From positions 1 to 33,571 of the forward strand of contig JAUIJC010000043.1 of NCBI GenBank assembly GCA_030431525.1: a DNA stretch of 33,571 nt. The letters are read 5' to 3'. Shown here in pieces: positions 12,001-16,607 of the stretch. The position numbers were made by a program, and so were the translations under genes. The first letter of the stretch is position 1; each line of letters begins with the position of its first letter. Under the pieces are notes generated by a model. That model was not told the origin of the DNA and searched no databases. It worked only from the letters and a program-made list of their open reading frames with translations. Source of the stretch: Bacteroidia bacterium. Its GTDB lineage: Bacteria; Bacteroidota; Bacteroidia; Cytophagales; JAAEPT01.

Positions 12001-12973
12001 GCGAGGTAATCCGAAGTTGTACAGCCAAGACTGGATCATGTGTGAGGACGATACCTTGGAGATTCGTACGACGAACCAAGCGAATGTCACTTACGATTGG
12101 TCGCCGAAAGGAAACATCATCTCAGGTGATGGAACCAACAAGATTCAAGTATCTGTCAACACCATTACCACCTTCTTGGTGACTGGCACGGACCAGTTCG
12201 GTTGTATTGGAATGGATACCATCTTGGTGGAGACACGTCAGGTGCCAGAGTTGGAGATTGTAGGTGGCGAGGCTTGTGACCAAGACACCGTGCTCTTGGA
12301 TGCTACGCCATCGAACATCACTGATCCATTGGAGAAGTACACTTGGTATAAGGATGGTCAGTTGCTTGAAGATAGTTTGGCTGTCTATGGAGCTGTGAAC
12401 ACTGGTACTTATAAAGTGGAGTACAGCATCGGCGAATGTATGCGTTCAGATACTGCCGACTTGTTGTTCAACCCATTGCCAGTGGCAGATAACGTGGATC
12501 GTGTTCCGTTCTGTCCGGATGACACCATTGCCATCTTGGATGCCGGACCAGCCTACACTTACTACTGGTACCATGATGAGTCGACATCGCAAATCGTTGA
12601 GGTTGATCTTCCAGATGTATATCCAGTTGATTTGATCAACGAGTTCAACTGTAAGATTACTGATACCTTGATTGCTGAGAGGGCTTGTCCTCCACAAGTA
12701 GTCTTCCCGAATACCATTACTCCGGATTGTGCTTGTCCAAACGGATATTTCGGACCAGCCTTTAAGGATGTCGGTAAATTCCAGATGTGGGTGTACAACC
12801 GTTGGGGTGAGGTGATGTTCTATACCGAGGACCCTGATGAGCACTGGGATGGTACTTACCGTGGGGAAGTTGTTCCAGTAGGTGTTTATCCATGGAGAGC
12901 GAACTGGGAAGGTGATAGCGATGAGTACAAAGGGCCGTTCGACGCCCAAGGAAAAGTGACTGTAGTACGATAA
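2..12973 (+). CDS. Giant tandem-repeat surface protein with T9SS type B C-terminal domain (5' end outside window)
   Basis: The frame is open from the left edge (codons before the TTG at 14 read Tyr-Asn-Ser-Phe), so the start is missing and more than 4,300 codons are visible. The first ~150 residues look like a CARDB-type beta domain. About 42 tandem units of ~88 residues follow, then a partial unit and four divergent Ig/PKD-like domains. The last ~93 residues carry the gliding-motility-associated C-terminal domain (CHU_C, T9SS type B sorting): a VFPNTITPD start, then VYNRWGEVMF, WDGTYRG and VPVGVYPW. Proteins of this build, such as the SprB adhesin of Flavobacterium, are exported by the T9SS and displayed on the surface. 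Lysine is scarce in the repeats and each unit has about two cysteines. The Ser-Phe-Leu-Ala-Gln at the very start could be the end of a signal peptide, which would put the true start just outside. An adhesin role is inferred. No porP/sprF gene follows. Confidence 0.93.
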   Translation, partial: YNSFLAQTTLLDEEGCPYNPAPNLKSIVDLDECGIIGDSLAMSITLVNVGSLDFPSGAPVSMYAGNPTEPGAEHIMTVYFTDPIAIDDSVTQSFIVDVSGVTARPFDLYVVANDDGTLPLPFDPMQDWPGPNLQECDFADNRNDITTAPWVKTGSDLFECSSSTDIPVTAIGENFTGVLWRGDGTFADATSLETTYNPSAAEIAQGFADLTIETTGSVSCPETTDSLRVWISEQSTVSGGGDVFSCGSNSTVSLNGTVTGGATVEWIGAGGTFVPNANAPVVDYVPSQDELDAGITALIFEGKPNGACPGVRDTILVYFTPSPVAVATTGGSACSNNPVIDVMGNGSQNATSYTWIGGSGTFANPNSRNTQYTASASEVANGSVTVSLVASRADCAADTAQAVLTFNEAPVIEAGSNLDVCENNPVAQLNANMVNSTLGAWTGGAGVFNPSDSSLNATYTLDASEVTAGEVVLYFNSEGDAGNCVTVRDSITISVLPSPEVNAGTDISVCENNANVYLDGSVTGASGAQWSGGSGSFLPSASNLNATYQPTAAEIAAGSLTLTLTSTGNGLCNAVSDEMVITFTPAPTSDAGTDQTICREQSSISLAGVVTVGTGGVWTGGNGTFTPNASDLNATYTPTATELAQPSLTLTLTTSGNQGCNAVSDQVVFTFQDAPIVSAGADIVACGDMSNVALSGSVQNATGGRWTTLGTGTFTPGRNNLNASYQPSADDIAAGSVLIELRDRGTSECARVRDTIQIFFENTPVVDAGPDRTRCTNELPFTLEGTGNPAVWSGGTGTFSNVNDFNSTYTPTDTEIANGSVTLTLTTVANGTCPSVSDQVTFTILPAPEVEAGEDQTMCGNETSISLAGTITNATGGQWTTSGTGTFSNTTDLNATYTPSTADKNAGTVVLTLTSVDNGFTCPTESDALTLTITPPITVSAGPDLTVCENADPAQLAGTVTEATGGAWTSSGSGTFNPSNTDLNATYTPSAADLAAGSVTLTLNTTGNGGCPGQSDQMVITYTPAPTADAGTDQTVCEDVASISLSGSVTAPAAGGQWTTSGTGTFTPNPFDLNTSYVPSAADAASGSITFTLNTTGNQTCNTVTDEVTVTFEPAPVADAGADQTVCANVEFVQLSGQVENATANVWTTSGSGTFSDANSLASTYTPSANDTTLGFVVLTLTATGNTAIGCGTDADQVRIDFTPAPVVDAGPDFNVCADNNAVQLSATYTRATGVLWSTLGSGTFSNSTADNPTYSPSTADTTAGSVILVVQATGITGCSDVTDTLTLTINPAPVVVAGNDTTLCEGGDLQLSGLVQNALGGIWATSGTGIFVPSASDLNATYQPSQADINAGAVSLTLTSQGNGLCGGVQSSLLLTIQPLPTVNAGTDDLVCANTAGVALNGSISNASGATWETGGTGSFSPNATDLNASYVPSAADLTAGSVQLNLVSDVTDACSSFEDSVVITFQPMPMVDAGDDVTICENADRFTLNGTIDNATGGIWTTDHYGEFFPSVDDLDAEFVINGSHEEQVTAPGTWNVILTSQSDGICPSVSDSFTLVLTPKPVVNAGDDIVVCSNDSSAIALNDASVSGASGGVWSTSGTGQFFPNAATVNASYQPSAADLAAGTITLSLMSTGNGTCTPVTDELVITIEPGPTAEAGADVTICESNPVVNLNGVATNATTTTWFTSSGEGTFSPNANDLNATFTPSASQIAAGVVVIRLEVQGGAQCPVAEDRLTVLIDRTPEVDAGSDFSMCENVTDIQLSGTYDHTSGIIWSTLGSGTFVDATDANTTYSPSAADLAAGNVQLVLTTQANGACIGQDDTLAITFTTSPTADAGPATTCADENGIDLQGTVTVASGGLWTSSGSGTFTVNSGDGLDVTYVPSAADMTAGSVQLTLTTTGNGTCVPASDVIDISLSPAATVEAGTDQVICASDVVTIAGTVNNATGGTWTTSGSGSFANAGALNTTYTPSASDLAGSTVMLYLTTTGNPCKQVVDSMKVTFAPVPTVEAGPNQFICADESTINLDGSLTVAGNGRWSTVAGTGTFLPNENDLQASYQLSAADLAAGQVEFVLESIYGFCPTVTDTMTLTINGLPTIDVGVDIDLCNNIADTALTATTTNATGVIWSTTGTGTFSPDNNSFVVDYAPSAADLAAGSVLISATTEGSALCPTATDQLVMTFAPAPTASVTMPSACSESDTISLSGSYTNASGIVWTTTGAGSFFPSATNPNAYYIKGAGETGSVDFTLTTTGNGVCAPATAVGSINLTPLPKADAGIDDIVCVVSPQISLNGSVVNATGGTWTSMGSGSFGNANALNTTYNPSATDIASGSVQLVLTTTGNGICALDTDTVEVTISDKPTVDAGPDVQCAIGDTIQLGARITDATGATWTTSDGTGIFFPSANQAYTSYLPSAADFASGDINFTVTTTGGCTDESQNIQMYFVQPPIADAGSDNSFCETVDDFDITGLVGVNDLGWWTTLGDGVFADTLSLVGNYTPSDDEKARGYADLVLNSKKNASFCPIAQDTLRIDFEHLPTVDAGPAEICSDQTDIPLSATYTNASGVVWSHNGSGSFNPVNGAITDYRVGAGETGVVTATVTTQGEVLCPATTDQVEITIQPMPLADAGADLEVCDNVTDVPLTGTVTNATTGTWTTTGSGTFTDANALSTSYQPSASDIASGTVVLSLTTTHDVCMNHTDRVTLTFTPSPTVSVADTTICTTSDDIVFFPTSSDAIAYNWTTSGAGSFVDATNENGNYVIDASDYSAGSFTVTVTVQGDGVCTDVSDNATVTINQGPTLSATPEISCADIAGTQLDATYTDATGVRWSTSGSGLFTPDFTLDNPLYIPSPDDELQASVDLYVETTGNGLCEPARDTVSVYPVSPPSLVATAVADTVCAGIAGVSLDADMEDATGVIWSTNGTGTFDDNTSLTPVYEPSVQDTTNGSVIFFVETTGNGTCKPAYDTVQVGFSSEPVASVDLADQSICASQNEVDLEASFRNATGGLWTTLGSGIFSPTDVVTNPAYRLSADDKSNGSVQVVFQTTGQRFCPPATDTLNITIQPLPIVDAGVDTLDVCETDNVINLNGTVTNATGGTWTTTGNGTFSDVTDLNGTYTLSDNDIADSVVVLTLTSTGNALCEAETNNLRIHVVPMPVANAGMDEGFCADIDSVFLNPSLETAVRGEWQTMGTGTFSADSSAYVPSNADKTAGSVNLVYEAFPYGSCTSDFDTVTFTFRPVPSADAGDDLVVCGDTAGVFISGSFTNAGNGGWTTTGSGVFLPMKDSINATYRPSDADIELGQVGLVFRTTGNGICASARDTLVLDINPVPVLDAGQRQTICADQPLVDLSGSYTGNGSVRWTSPTGGTFANNADTVTTYAITAQDISAETVTLTLTYTDAGLCKPQTDEVTITILPTPVVDAGPDLTFCADVGTFDISGSVENAGGGVWNVNGDGSFIPSEDSLEITYYVAPVDTAQGSLTFVLTSTDNKGCMPVSDTVEITLTPTPKVMTFGDTTICTLEDSVQISGDITVASGGMWSTNGTGIFAPSSADLTTYYYPSAKDRNLGQLTLTLTSTGNGLCNAYEGTSIVTFVTPPTVNAGTDQTICADADTIYLQADSDASGIVWSTTGTGAFVPDANTLKASYVMTAEDTVAGGVAFTLQTDPTQYCASVNDKVVYTINPAPKVDAGIPVTVCADTAGIELNGSVMHATGGLWSTTGSGTFKPTTSDLGATYVPSVADTANGSVNLVLTSSGAGKCKAVMDTVTITIDPAPAITADQARYCKDETGGMLSGSSLHAGGISWTTAGGGIFTPSAFGDTVSYVPSLDEVDAGESYITLTTEATGLCKPVSETVRLIIKDLPTVNAGPDLIHCDNDEVFLVGEVDINATSVWLNASGDTVSFPEMLDADMEYVLAVLDNQGCRNADTVAVSRIPRIDFNLDPLTCHNLGEVFDTDPQGDIANGNFEWFVNGTIQNRNAPTIEANTAGSYVVVYNEGNCTTIDSTYLRGNPKLYSQDWIMCEDDTLEIRTTNQANVTYDWSPKGNIISGDGTNKIQVSVNTITTFLVTGTDQFGCIGMDTILVETRQVPELEIVGGEACDQDTVLLDATPSNITDPLEKYTWYKDGQLLEDSLAVYGAVNTGTYKVEYSIGECMRSDTADLLFNPLPVADNVDRVPFCPDDTIAILDAGPAYTYYWYHDESTSQIVEVDLPDVYPVDLINEFNCKITDTLIAERACPPQVVFPNTITPDCACPNGYFGPAFKDVGKFQMWVYNRWGEVMFYTEDPDEHWDGTYRGEVVPVGVYPWRANWEGDSDEYKGPFDAQGKVTVVR
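464..11566 (+). repeat. About 42 tandem ~264-bp (88-residue) domain repeats inside the giant gene
   Basis: Each unit follows one pattern: P-x-V-x-A-G-x-D near the start, a Cys within about 5 residues (often I/V-C-E/A-N), an L-x-G strand, a G-G-x-W-T-T centre, G-S/T-G-T-F, a D-L-N-A-T-Y-x-P-S turn, A-A-G-S-V strands, then T-G-N-G-x-C and a D-x-V-x-x-T-I end. Reading the translation gives about 42 full units, and 11.1 kb divided by 42 is 264 bp. The paired Cys may form one disulphide per domain (inference). Units are clearly diverged in DNA rather than near-identical. Some vary in length: the unit near 2300-2550 is shortened in its middle, and the one near 4420-4690 carries an insertion. The fold is probably an Ig-like or PKD-like beta sandwich. 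Confidence 0.9.
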
Positions 12974-12993
12974 ATCGTACATTGAAATAGATG

Positions 12994-13028
12994 AAAAAAG
13001 GAGACTTCATTTGAGGTCTCCTTTTTTG
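12994..13028 (+). terminator. Rho-independent terminator of the giant gene
   Basis: A perfect 12-bp stem (AAAAAAGGAGAC at 12994-13005 with GTCTCCTTTTTT at 13016-13027) closes a 10-nt loop and ends in a T run, 20 bases after the giant gene's stop codon. Confidence 0.9.
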
Positions 13029-13082
13029 TTTTTCCGGATTGAATGATGAGTTTAAGCGAACTTTTCAACAAACAATTAAGTC

Positions 13083-13499
13083 ATGCAACCACTTGTCCCA
13101 TACCTCATGTTTGAAGGCGACTGCGAGGAAGCCCTTCACTTTTACAAAACCCTTTTTGGGGGTGAGATTGAAAACTTAAGCCGTTTTAAGGATGGCCCAA
13201 TGGAAACGCCAGACGCCTCCAAAGAAAAAGTGATGCATGCTGAATTCACCTTCTGGGGTGGAAAGGTTATGGTTTCAGATACGCTAAAGGAAGCAGAATA
13301 TACTACGCCAGCAGTGGCTGGAAATGTTCATCTTAGTCTTAGTTTTAAAAATACCTCGACAATGAAGGAGGTCTTCGAAAAGTTGAAGGAGGGAGGCAAG
13401 GTGACCATGGACCTTCAGGAAACATTTTGGGGAGACCAATTTGGGATGGTCCAAGATAGATTTGGCATCCAATGGATGTTATCAGCAAAAGAAGATTAG
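13083..13499 (+). CDS. VOC family (PhnB/glyoxalase-like) protein
   Basis: This 138-residue protein begins with QPLVPYLMFEGDCEEALHFYKTLFGGEI, a typical opening for PhnB-like members of the vicinal oxygen chelate fold: a beta strand, an acidic turn, and a helix ending in F-Y-x-x-L-F-G-G. It ends with the paired-strand signature F-G-M-V-Q-D-R-F-G-I-Q-W-M, also usual for this family. The family includes metal-dependent dioxygenases, isomerases and resistance proteins, but most PhnB-like members have no known substrate, so none is assigned. Length is normal for a single-domain VOC protein. There is no clear ribosome binding site. It stands alone between the giant gene's terminator and a convergent reductase gene, so it probably has its own promoter, which I could not identify. 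Confidence 0.88.
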   Translation: MQPLVPYLMFEGDCEEALHFYKTLFGGEIENLSRFKDGPMETPDASKEKVMHAEFTFWGGKVMVSDTLKEAEYTTPAVAGNVHLSLSFKNTSTMKEVFEKLKEGGKVTMDLQETFWGDQFGMVQDRFGIQWMLSAKED

Positions 13500-13528
13500 A
13501 GAAGTCATTTTTTAAATGAAAAAGTAGC

Positions 13529-13563
13529 CCCCGATGAAGCATTGATAATTTGCTTCATCGGGG
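13529..13563. terminator. Bidirectional terminator between convergent genes
   Basis: A perfect 12-bp stem (CCCCGATGAAGC at 13529-13540 and its complement at 13552-13563) encloses an 11-nt loop. It lies between the stop codons of the VOC gene and the minus-strand reductase gene. Flanking T-rich sequence on the plus side and an A-run on the left (T-run on the minus strand) suit termination in both directions. Confidence 0.85.
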
Positions 13564-13590
13564 ATTATTTATGTTTGAGAGACGGAGCTT

Positions 13591-14499
13591 TTATGCAGCC
13601 CTTTGGTTCATGTTTCTCCAAGTAGGTACAATGATATCACGGGTAAATTCTCGGAAGGTTAGACCAAGGTCTGCCTCTTCAGTTCCTCTTCCAACTTCAT
13701 GGGTATAGCGATCACTGTTGAGGAACTGGTAAAGCTCAACCATTTTGACAGCAGCCTTCGAGGGGATCTCCATTTGTTCTAATCCGCGAATTGCATTCTC
13801 TCGATTGCTCTGAACATAGCGAAGTTCCGGCCGATCAATCTCTTCAGCCATGATGGTGGTCATCTGCTTCATGCTCAAATCTTCAGGGCCGTGAAGCTCT
13901 TCAATATTTTTCCCAATGATTTCTGAGCTTATCAACCATTCGGTAGCGGCTTTGGCAACGTCATGGGTGGAAACTACAGGAATTGGTTTGTTTGGGTTCA
14001 GAGGGGAGGAGATAATATTTTGGGTTTGTACCATATGAAGCATGGATACCATGTTCTCCATGAAGAATCCACATCGCAAATGGGTGACATTTAGGAAGTC
14101 AATCTCATTCAGGGCATTTTCCAGATGATTCAGACCAACGATAAAACCTGTGCCTTCTGTCAGTTCTGCGCCCAGACTACTCAGTGAAACTGCCGTCTCA
14201 ATCTTATTTGCTTTGATTGCCTTGGCAATAGCATGACAGGCTTGATCTTGAAACTCCATCGGGTTTTCCTCGTCGTAGGGAGTTGGAAGCATGCAGAATA
14301 CGCCAGACACGTTTTGAAGTGCCTTGGTCATAAAGCTGGTATCACAAATATCTCCGCAGGCAAGGTCGGCTCCCATTTGCTGTAGGTCTCGCAATCTTTC
14401 AGGATGACGCGCAATGGCGCGCACTTCCATGCCTTCATCTATTAATCGTTCAGCAACCTGCCTTCCGACATGGCCACTGGCTCCTATAATGGCGTACAT
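13591..14499 (-). CDS. NmrA-like NAD(P)-binding reductase (atypical SDR)
   Basis: The protein (302 residues) starts MYAIIGASGHVGRQVAERL. This is a beta strand followed by the glycine motif G-A-S-G-H-V-G (residues 6-12), the dinucleotide-binding turn of NmrA/atypical short-chain dehydrogenases. A basic residue after the second strand (Ala-Arg-His-Pro near 35) suggests NADP preference. The rest (VSGVFCMLPTPYDEENP, AVSLSSLGAE, LNHLENALNE, THLRCGFFMENM) follows the NmrA/HSCARG layout, in which the classical Tyr-x-x-x-Lys pair is not retained and the protein may sense NAD(P) or reduce an unknown quinone-like substrate. The substrate is not known. It is monocistronic and converges on the VOC gene. 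No promoter is recognised in the gap upstream. Confidence 0.87.
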   Translation of the reverse strand: MYAIIGASGHVGRQVAERLIDEGMEVRAIARHPERLRDLQQMGADLACGDICDTSFMTKALQNVSGVFCMLPTPYDEENPMEFQDQACHAIAKAIKANKIETAVSLSSLGAELTEGTGFIVGLNHLENALNEIDFLNVTHLRCGFFMENMVSMLHMVQTQNIISSPLNPNKPIPVVSTHDVAKAATEWLISSEIIGKNIEELHGPEDLSMKQMTTIMAEEIDRPELRYVQSNRENAIRGLEQMEIPSKAAVKMVELYQFLNSDRYTHEVGRGTEEADLGLTFREFTRDIIVPTWRNMNQRAA

Positions 14500-14692
14500 A
14501 ATGGTAGTCGTGAAATGGACACTTTTTTTCGTATGAACGAAGAGAAAGAAGGTTACGTTTTACGCGTTCCTTTGAATGACATGCATTAGCGATAAAGTCA
14601 TTCATTGGCTCGGTTAGCGAAGGAGATAGACCAAGCTGACTGGTTTAGCTTAGTGTTTTTCTTTTGCTTCTTTGTTAGTGAGGGCCTCGGAC

Positions 14693-14723
14693 TTTGCTGA
14701 CACGTAAGGAATTGATAAATTTG
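14693..14723 (+). promoter_or_regulatory. Bacteroidota housekeeping promoter for ffh
   Basis: A -33 element TTTG (14693-14696) is separated by exactly 19 nt from a -7 element TAAATTTG (14716-14723), matching the Bacteroidota consensus TTTG-N19-21-TAnnTTTG. Transcription would start near 14730, leaving a leader of about 108 nt before the ffh start codon. Confidence 0.75.
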
Positions 14724-14729
14724 CCGATT

Positions 14730-14830
14730 CAGTTAACAGTGGATAATTGTCAGGTGATGATGGAAAGGGTTATCCTGCCCTCCAAACCGGTCGCCATTTT
14801 CCCACACTGTTAACTGTTAACTGTTAACTG
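14730..14830 (+). repeat. Inverted repeat plus three tandem TGTTAAC heptamers in the ffh leader
   Basis: CAGTTAACAGTG at 14730-14741 is the exact reverse complement of CACTGTTAACTG at 14805-14816. The right arm is part of three perfect tandem heptamers TGTTAAC (14808-14828). Because of these, the inner 10-mer CTGTTAACTG occurs three times (14807, 14814, 14821), so the left arm could pair in three registers. The array ends 9 bases before the ATG. Function unknown; it would form an RNA stem in the leader. Confidence 0.8.
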
Positions 14831-14837
14831 ACAAGTC

Positions 14838-16178
14838 ATGTTTGATAATCTTAGCAATAAACTCGACCGCGCTTTTAAGACCCTGAAAGGGGAAGGCCGT
14901 ATCACGGAAATTAACGTTGCCCAAACCATTAAGGAGATTCGTAGGGCTTTGGTAAATGCCGATGTAAACTACAAGGTAGCCAAAGACATTACCGAGCGAA
15001 TCAAGGATGAGGCGATAGATCAAAAGGTTTTGATTGCCGTTAAGCCTGGTGATTTGCTTGTTAAGATTACATCGGACGAGTTGGCCAAGTTGATGGGTGG
15101 AACCAAAGAGGATATTGACCTCTCTGGAAATCCAGCTGTCATTTTGATGTCAGGTTTGCAGGGTTCTGGTAAAACCACCTTTACGGGTAAGCTTGCCAAT
15201 ATGCTCAAGGACAAAGGCAAAAAAGTGTTGATGGCGGCATGTGACGTTTACCGTCCTGCGGCGATTGACCAGCTTAAGGTTCTTGGTGAGCAAATCGGTG
15301 TCGAGGTTTATTCTGAGGTAGACAATAAGAATCCAGTAGAGATTGCCCAAAATGCCATCCAGCATGGTCGTCAGATGGGAGCGAAGGTGGTCATCATCGA
15401 TACCGCCGGTCGTTTGGCCATCGACGAGCAAATGATGGATGAGATTGAGCGCGTTAAGAAAGCAATCAATCCTTCTGAAACATTGTTCGTGGTGGATGCC
15501 ATGACTGGTCAGGATGCCGTAAACACAGCCAAGGTCTTTAACCAACGCATCAACTTTGATGGGGTGGTGCTTTCCAAGTTGGACGGTGACTCACGTGGTG
15601 GTGCGGCGCTTTCCATCCGCAACGTGGTGGAGAAGCCGATTAAGTTCATCTCCACAGGGGAGAAAATGGACGCTATCGACGTGTTCCACCCTGAGCGTAT
15701 GGCTCAGCGTATTTTGGGAATGGGTGACGTACTTTCCCTTGTTGAGCGTGCACAGCAGGCTTACGACGAGGACGAAGCACGTCGCTTGAGCAAGAAAATC
15801 CGTAAGAACCAGTTTGACTTCAACGACTTCTTGACGCAAATTCAGCAAATCAAGAAGATGGGTAACATCAGCGACTTGGTGGAAATGATTCCAGGTGCCA
15901 GCAAGGCCCTTCAAACCCAAGACGTGGAAATCGAGGATGATGCCTTCAAGCCAATCGAGGCCATCATTCACTCCATGACTCCTAAGGAGCGCGCTAATCC
16001 AGAAATTTTGAACAGCAGCCGTCGTCGCCGTATCGCAGCGGGTAGCGGAACCAGCGTGGAGCAAGTGAACAGTCTGTTAAAGCAGTTCCAAGAAATGCGC
16101 AAGGTGATGAAGAAAATGAGCAAGTTCATGGACGGCAAGAAAAACCTCTCCAAGTTGATGGGAGGTGGCATGGGTTAA
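14838..16178 (+). CDS. ffh: Signal recognition particle protein Ffh
   Basis: Ffh is the GTPase subunit of the bacterial SRP. It binds signal sequences emerging from the ribosome together with the SRP RNA and docks at the receptor FtsY at the inner membrane. The 446 residues show the usual N domain (MFDNLSNKLDRAFKTLKG). The G domain has the P-loop GLQGSGKT (106-113), DVYRPAAIDQL, DTAGR (188-192), TGQDAV and SKLDGDSRGGAALS. From about residue 300 comes the methionine-rich M domain with the RNA-binding segment SRRRRIAAGSG (about 393-403). Length and start agree with the family. There is no Shine-Dalgarno sequence, which is normal for this phylum. It is transcribed alone from the promoter at 14693-14723 through an unusual repeat-bearing leader. 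Confidence 0.98.
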   Translation: MFDNLSNKLDRAFKTLKGEGRITEINVAQTIKEIRRALVNADVNYKVAKDITERIKDEAIDQKVLIAVKPGDLLVKITSDELAKLMGGTKEDIDLSGNPAVILMSGLQGSGKTTFTGKLANMLKDKGKKVLMAACDVYRPAAIDQLKVLGEQIGVEVYSEVDNKNPVEIAQNAIQHGRQMGAKVVIIDTAGRLAIDEQMMDEIERVKKAINPSETLFVVDAMTGQDAVNTAKVFNQRINFDGVVLSKLDGDSRGGAALSIRNVVEKPIKFISTGEKMDAIDVFHPERMAQRILGMGDVLSLVERAQQAYDEDEARRLSKKIRKNQFDFNDFLTQIQQIKKMGNISDLVEMIPGASKALQTQDVEIEDDAFKPIEAIIHSMTPKERANPEILNSSRRRRIAAGSGTSVEQVNSLLKQFQEMRKVMKKMSKFMDGKKNLSKLMGGGMG

Positions 16179-16199
16179 TGCTAAATATTTAAAAGTCAG

Positions 16200-16249
16200 G
16201 TCTTAGACTTAAAAAAGCGATGCGTCAGCAAGCATTTTAGGTCTAAGGC
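16200..16249 (+). terminator. Possible ffh 3' stem-loop
   Basis: GTCTTAGACTTAAAA at 16200-16214 pairs with 16235-16249 over 15 positions, two of them G-U. It lies 21 bases after the ffh stop codon. The T tract after it is weak (CTTTCCTC), so it may be a 3' protective hairpin rather than an efficient terminator. Confidence 0.45.
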
Positions 16250-16305
16250 CTTTCCTCAAAAAGGCGGTTAATGGGCTGTTAAGGCTGAAAAAAAGGGCTT
16301 AACCC

Positions 16306-16336
16306 TTTGGTAAAATAAAATAGCTTTCTACCTTTG
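16306..16336 (+). promoter_or_regulatory. Promoter of tRNA-Cys
   Basis: TTTG (16306-16309), a 19-nt spacer, then TACCTTTG (16329-16336): an exact match to the Bacteroidota housekeeping consensus. It lies 27 bases upstream of the tRNA, giving a leader of roughly 20 nt. Confidence 0.85.
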
Positions 16337-16363
16337 TAACCGTTCCGAGAGGGACGCCTAGAT

Positions 16364-16437
16364 GGTCTCGTGGCCGAGTGGCTAGGCATCGGTCTGCAAA
16401 ACCGAGTACAGCGGTTCGAGTCCGCTCGAGACCTCCA
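16364..16437 (+). tRNA. tRNA-Cys (anticodon GCA), CCA encoded
   Basis: The acceptor stem GGTCTCG (16364-16370) pairs with CGAGACC (16427-16433). The anticodon stem TCGGT/ACCGA holds the loop CTGCAAA with anticodon GCA at 16396-16398. The T arm is AGCGG-TTCGAGT-CCGCT. The discriminator is T16434 (U, the cysteine identity base), followed by an encoded CCA at 16435-16437. It is a single-gene transcription unit with its own promoter and terminator. Confidence 0.96.
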
Positions 16438-16440
16438 TCC

Positions 16441-16478
16441 AAAACCCGCAAGTGGCACTTAGCTCTTGCGGGTTTTTT
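16441..16478 (+). terminator. Terminator of tRNA-Cys
   Basis: A perfect 12-bp stem (AAAACCCGCAAG at 16441-16452 with CTTGCGGGTTTT at 16465-16476) encloses a 12-nt loop and runs into a T tract, directly after the tRNA. Confidence 0.93.
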
Positions 16479-16607
16479 GTTTTGGTTCACCCTAATTTTC
16501 AGGGGATTGAACCAAGGCAGGGGTAAAAAGTGTTTCCCCGATACAACTCTGTAAATTCATGTGTCGTTAGGCAGTCAGTGAGGAGGAATAGAAAAAAGGG
16601 AAGGTAA

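Larger units (their letters stand above)
14500..14837. other. 338-bp intergenic region between divergent reductase gene and ffh
   Basis: No coding potential is seen. The left half holds only a short inverted repeat (GAATGAC at 14574-14580 and GTCATTC at 14597-14603), which could be an operator for the minus-strand reductase gene. The right half holds the ffh promoter and its repeat-rich leader, listed separately. Confidence 0.6.

Noticed and set aside
16299-16490. Minus-strand frame over the tRNA
   Set aside because: It is produced by the tRNA, its promoter and terminator; no protein-like features.
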